A stretch of 64,000 bases of DNA, from the NCBI RefSeq assembly GCF_030694375.1, contig NZ_JAUXYL010000038.1, positions 372,001-436,000 on the forward strand, in the 5' to 3' direction. Made by a program: the position numbers and the translations under genes. Below, piece after piece: positions 9,064 through 17,896 of the stretch. Origin of the DNA: Algoriphagus sp. Lineage in GTDB: Bacteria; Bacteroidota; Bacteroidia; Cytophagales; Cyclobacteriaceae. The notes beneath the pieces were generated by a model, which saw only the letters and a list, made by a program, of their open reading frames with translations, was not told the origin of the DNA and did no database searches. Every line of letters starts with the position of its first letter. Position 1 is the first letter of the stretch.

Positions 9064-10185
9064 ATGGAGAATAATAATCTTGAATTCCTTAAAAAGAACC
9101 TGAAATTCCTTGGCTTTGGCACTTCGTTAAATGCCGCCCTGGAAGCTAAAGTTTCTGAGCGACAGGAGTTATTTAAAATCGGAGTTTCAGCCGATTTTAG
9201 TGCTAGGCAAAAGGATGGCAGCCTGGGAAAAGACAAGGTTAATTATGAGCTGAATTTCTTGAGATCTTCGAAGCCCTACCATTATTTTCTGGATAGCGTA
9301 AAAGTCACTCTTAACGATCAGATCCAGAATACATTTTCGTATGGAAAGGGGAATGACGTGACGGCAAAGGAAGCCTATAATTTGCTCAGAGGAGCTTCTG
9401 TTTTGAAGAAGGCCATCCTAATCGACAAGTTTACTTTGAGCTTTATTGACGATGCGGGAATAAGAGGGAAGGAAATGATAGTATCCAGCACTGAAGAGGC
9501 TTCCAAGATCATCGCCGAAAATGTGAAGAATAAGATCAATGTTCACGGTTCATACGATCTCTATGCAAAGGGCTACCTGTTGAGATCCTATGATGGAGCA
9601 ACCGGCAAAGACTTTTCATCCATGCCTGAAGGCAAAGTATTTCTTTCCTATTCCTACTTTGATAGATCAACCAATCAGCATGAAACATCCCATCATCTTT
9701 ATGACAACTTAAACCTGGCCTTGGATGCAAAGGAGGCCCTTCTAAAAAATGCTAATCCTGAGCAGGATATCAAAGGCTTCAAGATTCTGCATGAGTCTAA
9801 GTCCCATAAAATTTTTGAGTTTGATCGAGAGGGCAATGAAGTGTCGGTCGAAGCTCCGAAGCGAAATGAGAACATTTGGATCAAATTGGATTTTGATCAA
9901 AAGACCGAGGATGGAAATTATGGCTTCAAGAAATTCTATCAGAACTATGGCTTCAACCTGGAATCTGAACTTGGCAGATTCCCGATCAATGAGCTGGTAA
10001 CTCCTCAGGAAAAGGAAATGCTTATTTCAAGTTTAGGTCGTGGAAATATCCAAATGGCTACTTTGGAGACCGGGCAGCCGGTATTGATTGAGGCCGATCC
10101 TCAGTTTAAGAAAATCCAGTTTTATGACATGGATTTCAAGAAATTGAACGTTTTACCTATTCAGACCCAAGAAAAGGGGAGGTGA
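9064..10185 (+). CDS. Conserved mobilome protein with the 'KxLGFG' N-terminus
   Basis: A 373-residue cytoplasmic protein. Its opening (LKFLGFGTSLNAAL) and C-terminal block (FHQNYG-like FYQNYGFNLE, then EADPQFK about 20 residues from the end) match a widespread Bacteroidetes plasmid/ICE family of unknown function. The stretch GNDVTAKEAYNLLRG near residues 97-111 matches another conserved block of that family. The middle part (about 150-260) appears to be an insertion relative to shorter members. It ends the backbone segment; the next gene is a lipoprotein marking the start of cargo. Confidence 0.68.
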   Translation: MENNNLEFLKKNLKFLGFGTSLNAALEAKVSERQELFKIGVSADFSARQKDGSLGKDKVNYELNFLRSSKPYHYFLDSVKVTLNDQIQNTFSYGKGNDVTAKEAYNLLRGASVLKKAILIDKFTLSFIDDAGIRGKEMIVSSTEEASKIIAENVKNKINVHGSYDLYAKGYLLRSYDGATGKDFSSMPEGKVFLSYSYFDRSTNQHETSHHLYDNLNLALDAKEALLKNANPEQDIKGFKILHESKSHKIFEFDREGNEVSVEAPKRNENIWIKLDFDQKTEDGNYGFKKFYQNYGFNLESELGRFPINELVTPQEKEMLISSLGRGNIQMATLETGQPVLIEADPQFKKIQFYDMDFKKLNVLPIQTQEKGR

Positions 10186-10270
10186 GAGATCCAATAAACC
10201 CCATTGATTTTCAAATAATAATCTTTTGACTTTATAAATTCCTAAACTTTAAACTAAACCATTTTACGCC

Positions 10271-10765
10271 ATGAGAAATTTGAATTACCTCATTGTACTC
10301 GCTGTAGTTGTTTTTTCTTTTAGCTGTTCCTCAGAGGATGAGACTCCAAAACTTGTTGAAAAATCTGTGACCATCGAAGTTGAAATGGATGGGAATTACG
10401 ATGAATATCTGGTGACCTTTTCAGTTCACAGTATGGTGAGCGGTACCTCTACTTTTGTCTCTCCGGTATTGGATCAGCCGAATGGGCTTAATTGGACCCA
10501 AGTGATTGAACAAGGCAATACCTACACGCTTTCTTTTGAGCCAGAAGTCCCAACTATTTCAGCCACTTCTTCAGCCCCAATCAATAGCTTAGGCCTAGTT
10601 TTCAATGCCGTTCACTTGGGAGGAGAAACCGATGATTCTTTCCAGCCAATTTCAGCGACCGTCAATGTTTTGGCTGATGGGGAAGTCTATCAACAATTTG
10701 AATATGAGGCTTTATCTCCCGGAGAGGTTTCTGTACCACTTGCTGAGGAAATTAATTTTCAATAG
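10271..10765 (+). CDS. Predicted lipoprotein with beta-sandwich-like body
   Basis: A 164-residue exported protein. Residues 1-18 form a lipoprotein signal (lipobox SFSC, Cys19). The mature part is acidic and rich in short beta strands, with no catalytic motif. I do not recognise a function. Its last 25 codons recur at 22501-22575 as an isolated fragment coding for almost the same peptide, so a homologous gene end lies on the other side of the copper cargo. This makes the gene a marker of an insertion or recombination boundary. Confidence 0.7.
   Translation: MRNLNYLIVLAVVVFSFSCSSEDETPKLVEKSVTIEVEMDGNYDEYLVTFSVHSMVSGTSTFVSPVLDQPNGLNWTQVIEQGNTYTLSFEPEVPTISATSSAPINSLGLVFNAVHLGGETDDSFQPISATVNVLADGEVYQQFEYEALSPGEVSVPLAEEINFQ
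10691..10765 (+). repeat. Left copy of the lipoprotein gene 3'-end repeat
   Basis: The last 25 codons of the lipoprotein gene at 10271-10765. They align without gaps to 22501-22575. Most differences are at third codon positions and the peptide is nearly unchanged (ending PLAEEINFQ here, PLAEEITLN there). The pair brackets the copper-resistance genes in direct orientation. Confidence 0.8.
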
Positions 10766-10778
10766 TTTGGTAAAGGAT

Positions 10779-11114
10779 ATGTTGGTCTGTAAAAATTTAG
10801 GGTCCAACAACATTTCAATTACCTACGACTATCAATTTGATGCCGTCATAGTTTGTAAGGATTGTGAACTTTGGAGTCGGATAAAAATTGATGAATGTTG
10901 CAAGAATCCTTACGAGATATTTGTTTTTCAGTATGTCGATGGAAAACCTACATTTCTTCGGGAACAATGTTTGAATTGCGACGGCTGTTCCAATATGAAC
11001 AAACTGTTGAATTTTAAAAAATACTCGGAAATGGTCGATGAAAGGTTTTCTTTTTCGAACATTAGACCTGAGGAATACAAATCTGAACTGAAGCCAAGAT
11101 TTCAGAGCGGTTAG
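10779..11114 (+). CDS. Small Cys-rich protein, unrecognised
   Basis: A 111-residue predicted cytoplasmic protein starting 13 bp after the lipoprotein stop. It contains CxxC (VCKDC), a CC pair (DECC) and CxxCxxC (QCLNCDGC), a pattern that suggests a bound zinc or other soft metal. It has no signal peptide or membrane helix. The reading frame is open well upstream, and 10779 is chosen as the first ATG outside the lipoprotein gene; no good ribosome-binding site is seen. It is the first gene of the copper island, so metal sensing or storage is possible, but no family is recognised. Confidence 0.5.
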   Translation: MLVCKNLGSNNISITYDYQFDAVIVCKDCELWSRIKIDECCKNPYEIFVFQYVDGKPTFLREQCLNCDGCSNMNKLLNFKKYSEMVDERFSFSNIRPEEYKSELKPRFQSG

Positions 11115-11193
11115 CCCAATTCATTCTGGGAGTGTCGGCTGATATTGGCGCCATAAAAAGACAACAAAAATCGTGTATCTTCGTCTCCTAGAT

Positions 11194-11562
11194 ATGCAAA
11201 AGTTTGCACTCATGGCGTTTTTAATTTCTCTTGGATTCTTTTTGAACCCATCAGATACCTATGCTTGCGGTAAGTCGAGCGAAAAAGCTGAGAGTCCCAA
11301 GACTGAGACGTGTGACAGCGAATATGATTCTGAAACCAAGAAATGCTGCGCAAATGGTCATTCTGAAAAAGATTCAGAAGGATGTAACGGACAGTGTTCG
11401 GATCACGCTTGCCATTGCCCATCCAATAGTCCTATTCCGCTATTGCTTACCAATGCCCAATTTTCAGGTGGTTTGAAATGGAGCGAATCTATCTTTTACT
11501 ATCAGAGAACCAATTATTCATCAGGTTTTTTATCAGTTTGGCTACCGCCTAAAATAGGCTGA
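11194..11562 (+). CDS. Exported Cys-rich small protein (HYC_CC_PP-like) of the copper island
   Basis: A 122-residue protein from the ATG at 11194; a GTG at 11173 would add seven residues before the signal peptide and is disfavoured. The signal peptide (about residues 1-24, ending DTYA) precedes a Cys-rich region with CC and several spaced Cys plus His (HACHC). The C-terminus ends WLPPKIG. Small exported proteins with CC and a terminal PP motif recur beside metal-resistance genes in Bacteroidetes; the gene at 40040 has the same layout. Soft-metal binding in the periplasm is inferred. Confidence 0.65.
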   Translation: MQKFALMAFLISLGFFLNPSDTYACGKSSEKAESPKTETCDSEYDSETKKCCANGHSEKDSEGCNGQCSDHACHCPSNSPIPLLLTNAQFSGGLKWSESIFYYQRTNYSSGFLSVWLPPKIG

Positions 11563-11651
11563 TTTTTTTCCATTACAGCCACAGAACTGTCTAATTGAAA
11601 GCAATTACCGGCTTTCTTAATAATTTCTTTCCCTCATTAAAATTTAAAAAA

Positions 11652-12569
11652 ATGAAATCAATAAAAATATTGATGGCAATCATGGCATTGCTATCGTCTA
11701 CAGCTATAAATGCTCAAATCAAAAACACTAAAACCGAGAGTGTAAAAATTTATGGGAACTGCCAAATGTGCGAAGCAACCATTGAAAGAGCGGGTAATGT
11801 AAAAAATGCAGCGGAGGTAGATTGGAATAAAGATACCAAAATGGCTACAATCACCTTTGATGAAAAATTGACCAATTCTGATGAGATCTTGAAGCGCATT
11901 GCATTGGCAGGTTACGATAGCGACCAGTTTCTTGCGCCAGATAAAGCGTATGCAATACTTTCTGAATGTTGTCAATACGAAAGAATAAATAAAAAAGAAA
12001 CCATCATGCCAAACTCGAGTATGAAAATGGAAAAACATTCCGAACAGCCCGTAAAAATGGGAAGCCATGCCAACCACGGCGCGGAAATGGGGATGAAAAA
12101 TGGGGAAAAACCCTCAGAAAACATTCAGATGCAAAATGCCGGTGAGCTTCAGCCTGTTTTCGACCGATACTTTGATTTAAAAGATGCCTTGGTGCAATCA
12201 GATGGGAAGTCAGCATCCACTGCAGCAAAGGCTCTCGTAACTGCAATCCGCAAAGTGAAAATGGGCGAACTGGAACCAAAAACCCATGAAGCGTGGATGG
12301 TGAAAATGAAAGCATTAAGCGAAAATGCAGAAAAAATCAGCGAGTCCACCGATGCTGATGATCAACGCGTTTATTTTTCAGGTCTTTCACAGCCTATGTA
12401 TGAGTTGATGAAGCTTTCTACAGCCGGACCAACCGTTTATTACCAAAAATGTCCCATGTACAACAATGGGAAAGGAGCAAACTGGCTTAGTAAAGAAAGC
12501 TCTATCAAGAATCCATATTATGGGTCAATGATGATGACTTGCGGAAGTACCGTTGAAAAAATTAATTAA
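11652..12569 (+). CDS. Exported HMA + DUF3347 copper-handling protein
   Basis: A 305-residue exported protein; the ATG at 11652 is chosen because the signal peptide (ending INAQ) follows it. Residues about 25-90 form a heavy-metal-associated-like domain with the sequence NCQMCEATIE, keeping the CxxC metal site in the form CQMC. A Met/His-rich linker follows (about 115-160). The C-terminal DUF3347 domain (about 165-300) carries CPMYNNGKGA and a terminal MTCGS. DUF3347 proteins occur with CusA/CopA-type copper systems. The protein likely delivers copper to the oxidase encoded 18 bp downstream, which is inference. Confidence 0.8.
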   Translation: MKSIKILMAIMALLSSTAINAQIKNTKTESVKIYGNCQMCEATIERAGNVKNAAEVDWNKDTKMATITFDEKLTNSDEILKRIALAGYDSDQFLAPDKAYAILSECCQYERINKKETIMPNSSMKMEKHSEQPVKMGSHANHGAEMGMKNGEKPSENIQMQNAGELQPVFDRYFDLKDALVQSDGKSASTAAKALVTAIRKVKMGELEPKTHEAWMVKMKALSENAEKISESTDADDQRVYFSGLSQPMYELMKLSTAGPTVYYQKCPMYNNGKGANWLSKESSIKNPYYGSMMMTCGSTVEKIN

Positions 12570-12587
12570 TCCCAATGTTGTAGCTGA

Positions 12588-14036
12588 ATGAACAGAAGTG
12601 AATTTTTAAAGAGAATGGGATTGGGTACAGTTGCCATTGCGGCAGGACCAAGTCTTTTGACTTCATGCATGGATCATGGCATGGGAGGAGAAGCTCCAAA
12701 TGTTGTGGACGGTGTATTTAATAATCCATTGAAGGTCCCTGAAACAATCAATGGTACTTCAGCTCTGAGTGCTCAAGGTGGTATGGAAACCTTGGGAAAT
12801 GGCGGGGAAGTATCGGTATTGGGATACGGAGTTGGACTGTTGGGCCCCACGATTAGAGTCCAAAAAGATCAGAATGTAAACCTTAATTTTACAAATAAAC
12901 TGTCAGAACATACCAATATTCATTGGCATGGTTTAGTGATCCCAGCCGCAATGGACGGCCACCCAGATCACATGATCATGCCCAATGAATCTTTTAACTT
13001 TCAATTTCCAGTCATCCAACAAGCTGGGACAAACTGGTACCATCCTCACCTGCATGGCCTCACTGGCAAGCAGGTTACCAAAGGATTGGCAGGAATGTTT
13101 ATTGTGGAAAGCGAAGAAGAAAAAGCACTCAATCTCCCTAGTGGTGCTTATGAAGTTCCGTTAATAATTCAGGATAAGCGCCTCAATTCCGGCGGTGGCA
13201 TTACATACAACCCAACTATGGGGGAGGTAATGACAGGTTTCTTGGGCGAAACTATTTTAGTGAACGGAACCAACAAGCCTTTTCTTGAAGTCGAATCTCG
13301 TTTTTATCGTTTTCGAATTCTCAATTGTTCCACCGCTAGGATCTACAACCTAGCATTGAGCGATGGTGGGGATTTCTATGTGATCGGTTCAGACGGTGGG
13401 CTGCTGCCAAAGCCAGAAATCGTAAAAAACTTGTTGCTAAGCTCCGGAGAAAGAGCAGATATCCTCATTGATTTTTCAAATGTTAAAGAGGGTAAAATGC
13501 TTTACCTTATGAATGAGAAGTTTTCCGGTATGGGATCCGCTCAAGGAGACCAAAGCTTCAACATCATAAGATTCAATGTTAGGAATAGCGAAAATGCCGA
13601 ATTCATTTTACCAACTTCGCTGATACCGTTAACCAATCTTTCAGGTGCCAGTAAGACAAGACCCTTCAAGCTTACCATGAATATGGGCCAAAATATGAGT
13701 GGCATGCAACAAATCAATGGAAAAGTATTTGAATCTGATCGGATTGATGAGACGGTGGAACTGAGATCTACAGAGATTTGGGAATTTGATAACACTAGTG
13801 GTGATGAAGCCCATCCTATGCATGTGCATGGTGTCCACTTTCAAATTGTAGCACGGACCGGAGGCCGAAATACGATAGTACCCCATGAAAGAGGTTGGAA
13901 AGATACTGTGTTAGTTGCTCCTAGGGAAAAGGTTCAGGTAATCATGAAATTTGAACAACTAGGCAAATTCGTAGTCCATTGTCATAATTTGGAACATGAG
14001 GACGACGGGATGATGTTGAACTTTAAAGTCCTATAA
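12588..14036 (+). CDS. Multicopper oxidase (CueO/SufI-type), predicted lipoprotein
   Basis: A 482-residue exported oxidase. All four copper motifs are present: HWHG near 113, HPHLHG near 152, HPMHVHG near 409 and HCHNLEH near 464. Such enzymes oxidise Cu(I) to less toxic Cu(II) in the periplasm. The N-terminus (NRSEFLKRMGLG) looks like a Tat signal that has lost its adjacent arginine pair, and LLTSC is a good lipobox, so folding and export may differ from CueO. There is no Met-rich insert like that of E. coli CueO. The gene sits between two DUF3347 genes, which suggests a copper relay. Confidence 0.92.
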   Translation: MNRSEFLKRMGLGTVAIAAGPSLLTSCMDHGMGGEAPNVVDGVFNNPLKVPETINGTSALSAQGGMETLGNGGEVSVLGYGVGLLGPTIRVQKDQNVNLNFTNKLSEHTNIHWHGLVIPAAMDGHPDHMIMPNESFNFQFPVIQQAGTNWYHPHLHGLTGKQVTKGLAGMFIVESEEEKALNLPSGAYEVPLIIQDKRLNSGGGITYNPTMGEVMTGFLGETILVNGTNKPFLEVESRFYRFRILNCSTARIYNLALSDGGDFYVIGSDGGLLPKPEIVKNLLLSSGERADILIDFSNVKEGKMLYLMNEKFSGMGSAQGDQSFNIIRFNVRNSENAEFILPTSLIPLTNLSGASKTRPFKLTMNMGQNMSGMQQINGKVFESDRIDETVELRSTEIWEFDNTSGDEAHPMHVHGVHFQIVARTGGRNTIVPHERGWKDTVLVAPREKVQVIMKFEQLGKFVVHCHNLEHEDDGMMLNFKVL

Positions 14037-14080
14037 AACATATTAATTAAATTAGTTAATAGAAATTAAAATCTAACAAA

Positions 14081-14671
14081 ATGAATAAGATACTATTTAT
14101 AACATTAATAATTTCTTTGGGAGCATGTCAATCCAAAGAAACAAAAGAAGCAGAATCAAACGAACAGCATCATGATGCCTCGGCAACAAATTCCGAGACT
14201 ATGGATGTAAAGGCTGAAACAAAAGCTGGCAATACGCAGGAAGATGCTATGGATAATCTAATTACCGAGTATCTGAATCTGAAAAATGCCTTAACAGCAG
14301 ATAATGCTAAAGATGCGGCAAGATTTGGCGAAAAGGTAGTATCGGAGATTTCTGAGTTTGATGTTGATTCTTTTACTTCCGAGCAGAAAAAGATCTATGA
14401 CGAAGTGATGGATGATGCTCTGGAGCAGGCAGAGCATATTGCCGACAATGCCAATAATATAGCTCATCAAAGAGAGCATTTTGCCATGTTGAGTAGGGAT
14501 GTCGATGATCTCCTTGGTGTTTTTGGAACTTCCAAAGTACTCTACCAAGATTTTTGCCCGATGTATGAAGATGGCAAAGGGGCTGTTTGGATCAGTGAAT
14601 ACAAGGAAATAAAGAATCCTTATCTTGGCACCAAAATGTTGACCTGCGGCTCCATAAAAAAGGAACTGTAA
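14081..14671 (+). CDS. DUF3347 lipoprotein
   Basis: A 196-residue lipoprotein (signal about 1-15, lipobox LGAC). A low-complexity Glu/Ser/Thr linker leads to a DUF3347 domain (about residues 60-195). Its C-terminal block CPMYEDGKGA, then a terminal LTCGS, matches the end of the protein encoded at 11652-12569, so the two are paralogs. Both Cys of the block are conserved and could bind Cu(I). The stop is followed directly by the ATG of the haem-binding gene, so they are translated together. Confidence 0.85.
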   Translation: MNKILFITLIISLGACQSKETKEAESNEQHHDASATNSETMDVKAETKAGNTQEDAMDNLITEYLNLKNALTADNAKDAARFGEKVVSEISEFDVDSFTSEQKKIYDEVMDDALEQAEHIADNANNIAHQREHFAMLSRDVDDLLGVFGTSKVLYQDFCPMYEDGKGAVWISEYKEIKNPYLGTKMLTCGSIKKEL

Positions 14672-15136
14672 ATGTTAAGATTGAGATACTTTAAAATATT
14701 TTTCCTGATCGGGTTTGGTGTTTTGGTATTGATACAATTTTACCAGCCTGCCCGCAATATGGATGAGGGTCAGGTTACACCTTTACACATTACAGAAGTA
14801 TTAGATATACCCGTTAACGTAAGACAAATCCTCCAAACCTCCTGTTATGACTGCCACAGCAACAACACGAATTACCCTTGGTATTCATACATACAACCTG
14901 GGAGGATTTTAATGGAATACCATATAAAAGAAGGAAAAGAAAATCTGAATTTTAGTGAATTTGGTAGCTATTCTAAGCGTAAACAAGAAAACAAATTAGA
15001 TAGAATTTCAAAACAAATAAAAGCAAATGATATGCCTCTTAGGTCCTATACCTTTATTCATAGAGATTCAAAATTATCAGAGTCAGACAAAATTGAAATA
15101 GTAAATTGGGTAAATAGAGAACTGAAACAAAAGTAA
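14672..15136 (+). CDS. Haem-binding domain protein (Haem_bd, c-type haem)
   Basis: A 154-residue protein anchored by an N-terminal membrane helix (about residues 5-24). One CxxCH motif (CYDCHSNNT) lies near residues 58-62 and is followed by YPWYSY, the signature of the Bacteroidetes Haem_bd family. A c-type haem in the periplasm is therefore likely. It starts with no gap after the DUF3347 lipoprotein. It could pass electrons from copper oxidation to the respiratory chain, or sense redox state; both are inference. Confidence 0.85.
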   Translation: MLRLRYFKIFFLIGFGVLVLIQFYQPARNMDEGQVTPLHITEVLDIPVNVRQILQTSCYDCHSNNTNYPWYSYIQPGRILMEYHIKEGKENLNFSEFGSYSKRKQENKLDRISKQIKANDMPLRSYTFIHRDSKLSESDKIEIVNWVNRELKQK

Positions 15137-15223
15137 TGGAGTAGGTTAACTTGCTTCCCATTAAATTGAAAAAAAATCATTATCCTCACTATTAGTTTAA
15201 CATATAAATTTTACCAAAAACTT

Positions 15224-15781
15224 ATGAAAAAATTAATTATAATACTACTATTTGGTTTGTCACCTATTATTACTTTCGCTCAACACGAACATCATCAGAC
15301 AGAGAAAGATACTACTGTAAAATCCAAAAGTCCCCGTACATCCGCTATGGCAATGATTGGAGACAACCATATACATATTGATTATGGCTCCCCAAGCGTA
15401 AGGGGACGTAACATTTGGAATGGTCTGGTCGCTTATGGACAAGTTTGGGCGACTGGTGCGCACAAAGCTACGTGGATTGAATTTTCGGAGGATGTAACAA
15501 TCAACAATCAACTAATTGCTAAAGGAAAGTATGGGTTTTTTACCATTCCAAATGAGGGGGAGTGGATACTTATACTTAGTAAAGATTGGGATATGCATTT
15601 GGCGGATGATTACAATTCGGAAAACGATCTGATCAGGATAAAAGTTAAACCAAAAAAGAATGATGATCTCATTGAATCCTTACAATATCAGGTAGTTAAA
15701 ACAGATGAAAACCAAGGCAAAATAGAGATAAGTTGGGAGTTTGTGAGCGTTTCGTTTGATTTCAAAAACGCTGAAAAGTGA
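15224..15781 (+). CDS. Exported DUF2911 protein
   Basis: A 185-residue protein with a signal peptide (about residues 1-19, ending TFAQ) followed by a His-rich stretch (HEHHQ). The body carries the DUF2911 pattern, including DYGSPSVRGRNIW and GAHKATWIEF. The family is common in Bacteroidetes and has no established function. The His-rich N-terminus after the signal is unusual and fits metal binding. The gene overlaps the GTG start of the P-type ATPase by 4 bp, which indicates coupled translation and a role in copper handling. Confidence 0.82.
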   Translation: MKKLIIILLFGLSPIITFAQHEHHQTEKDTTVKSKSPRTSAMAMIGDNHIHIDYGSPSVRGRNIWNGLVAYGQVWATGAHKATWIEFSEDVTINNQLIAKGKYGFFTIPNEGEWILILSKDWDMHLADDYNSENDLIRIKVKPKKNDDLIESLQYQVVKTDENQGKIEISWEFVSVSFDFKNAEK

Positions 15782-17895
15782 GAAAATATACGTGTCCGAT
15801 GCACCTTCAGGTGCTCAAAGACGAACCGGGAAAATGTCCTATTTGTGGGATGGACTTGGTGCCTTTTGGAGAAAAGGCCAAACATTCTCACCATTCCAAA
15901 TCTTCAAAGCACCCGGCGGAACATTCAAAAGCTGATTTTGACAAACACGAAGGTCATCATACCAGTGACTTCATCCAGAGGTTTTGGGTAAGTTTAATTC
16001 TTACGGTTCCCATTTTGCTGCTATCTCATATGATACAGCAATGGTTAGGATTCAGCATTTCCTTCCCTGGAGACAGATACGTTTTAATGGCATTGGGAAC
16101 AGCCATTTATATTTATGGGGGGATGCCATTTCTGAAGGGAATGGTTGGCGAAATAAAATCCAAAGCCATTGGTATGATGACTTTGGTCGCATTGGCTATA
16201 TCAGTGGCCTACTTCTACAGTATGGCTGTAGCTCTTGGATTTCCAGGAATGGATTTCTTTTGGGAGCTTGCCACCTTGATTGTAATTATGCTATTAGGGC
16301 ATTGGCTGGAGATGCGTTCTCAAATGGCTGCTTCAAAGGCATTACAGTCTTTGGTGGCTTTACTGCCCAATGAAGTAACTATTGAACGCAATGGTGAAGC
16401 AGTTAAAATAAAGTTGGAAGAGCTTATGAATGACGATACTGTCATCATTAAGCCAGGAGAGAAAATTGCCGCTGATGGATTGGTATTGGAAGGTTCTTCT
16501 TCTGTCAATGAAAGTATGCTTACGGGCGAAAGTGTACCTGTGAAAAAGCAGGTAGATGCAAAAGTCATTGCAGGCTCGATAAATGGGGATGGGGTTTTAA
16601 AGATTAAGGCTACTGGAGTAGGCAAAGACAGCTACCTCAATAAGGTAATCAATCTGGTGCAGGATGCACAGGCAGCAAAATCCAACACCCAAAACCTTGC
16701 AGATAGGGTTGCCAAATGGCTCACCTTCATTGCTATCGCTGTTGGCGTGGGAACTTTTATTTTTTGGTACAGCAATAGCGGAGATTTATCCTTTGCATTA
16801 GAACGAATGGTAACGGTAATGGTCACGGCGTGCCCACACGCTTTGGGTGTTGCCATCCCTTTAGTGGTTGCAATCTCTACAACCCTTTCTGCTACAAATG
16901 GCCTCTTAATCAGGAATAGGACTGCTTTTGAGACCACAAGGAAATTATCGGTAATCATTTTTGACAAAACCGGAACACTTACTGAAGGATCTCACAGGGT
17001 TCAGAAAACTATTTCGTTAACAGATAAATATACTGCTGATGATATCATTCAATATGCAGCAGCAGTCCAGCAAAATTCAGAACACCATATTGCAAAAGGT
17101 GTACTCCAAACTCTAAAAGACAAAAATCTCGAGTTGTGGAAATCAGAGAACTTTCAGTTGATGCAGGGAATCGGTGTGTCGGGAACCGTTAAAGGTAAGT
17201 CTGTGGCAGCAGCCGGGCCGAATTATTTCAATGATAAAACTTTAGCCATACCTGACCTTCCTAAGGACATCAATCAAGATGCTGAAACCGTGAATTTTTT
17301 GCTGATTGACGATGAAGTAGTGGGTATAATTACGTTGGCAGATACCATTCGGGAAGGTTCGCAGCAGGCAATTAATGATTTGAAGGATATGAACATCAAA
17401 TCATACTTACTTACCGGCGATAATGAAAAAATTGCTGCAGCAGTGAGCAATGAGTTGAAAATGGACGGTTTTTTTGCCAACGTGCTCCCGCACAACAAGC
17501 AAGAGAAAATTAAAGAATTCCAAGCCAAAGGCGAAATTGTAGCGATGACAGGGGATGGGGTCAATGATGCACCTGCGTTGGCACAGGCAGATGTGGGGAT
17601 AGCTGTGGGTTCAGGAACCGATGTGGCCGCCGAAACCGCTGATATCATTCTGGTAAATAGCGACCCAAGAGATGTAGCCAAAATGATCGATTTCGGAAAA
17701 CGAACCTACCAGAAAATGATACAAAACCTTATTTGGGCAGTAGGTTATAATATTATCGCTATTCCCCTTGCCGCAGGTGTGCTCTATCCAAACTTTGTAC
17801 TAAGCCCTGCTATGGGTGCAGTGTTAATGAGTGTCAGTACCATAGTAGTTGCTATAAATGCAAGCTTATTAAAACTAAATAATTCAAATTCCTAA
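15778..17895 (+). CDS. CopB-type P1B ATPase (CPH motif), copper efflux
   Basis: A 705-residue metal-transporting ATPase starting at GTG within the end of the DUF2911 gene. Residues 4-30 form the short heavy-metal-binding module (YTCPMH, then CPICGMDLVP), and residues about 35-62 are very His-rich. The transport-site motif is CPH at 352-354, typical of CopB-type P1B-3 pumps, which export copper or silver ions. The phosphorylation site DKTGTLTE starts at D396 and the GDGVNDAP hinge at about 592-599. About eight membrane helices are visible. The multicopper oxidase gene starts 1 bp after the stop. Confidence 0.93.
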   Translation: MRKYTCPMHLQVLKDEPGKCPICGMDLVPFGEKAKHSHHSKSSKHPAEHSKADFDKHEGHHTSDFIQRFWVSLILTVPILLLSHMIQQWLGFSISFPGDRYVLMALGTAIYIYGGMPFLKGMVGEIKSKAIGMMTLVALAISVAYFYSMAVALGFPGMDFFWELATLIVIMLLGHWLEMRSQMAASKALQSLVALLPNEVTIERNGEAVKIKLEELMNDDTVIIKPGEKIAADGLVLEGSSSVNESMLTGESVPVKKQVDAKVIAGSINGDGVLKIKATGVGKDSYLNKVINLVQDAQAAKSNTQNLADRVAKWLTFIAIAVGVGTFIFWYSNSGDLSFALERMVTVMVTACPHALGVAIPLVVAISTTLSATNGLLIRNRTAFETTRKLSVIIFDKTGTLTEGSHRVQKTISLTDKYTADDIIQYAAAVQQNSEHHIAKGVLQTLKDKNLELWKSENFQLMQGIGVSGTVKGKSVAAAGPNYFNDKTLAIPDLPKDINQDAETVNFLLIDDEVVGIITLADTIREGSQQAINDLKDMNIKSYLLTGDNEKIAAAVSNELKMDGFFANVLPHNKQEKIKEFQAKGEIVAMTGDGVNDAPALAQADVGIAVGSGTDVAAETADIILVNSDPRDVAKMIDFGKRTYQKMIQNLIWAVGYNIIAIPLAAGVLYPNFVLSPAMGAVLMSVSTIVVAINASLLKLNNSNS

Positions 17896-17896
17896 A

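Noticed and set aside
11160-11193. TATCTTCG before the Cys-rich copper-island gene as a -7 box
   Set aside because: It deviates from TAnnTTTG and no TTTG lies at the right distance upstream, so no promoter is called.
12588-12650. Tat signal in the first multicopper oxidase
   Set aside because: The twin arginines are absent (NRSEFLKR). A lipoprotein signal (LLTSC) fits better, although a degenerate Tat signal is not excluded.
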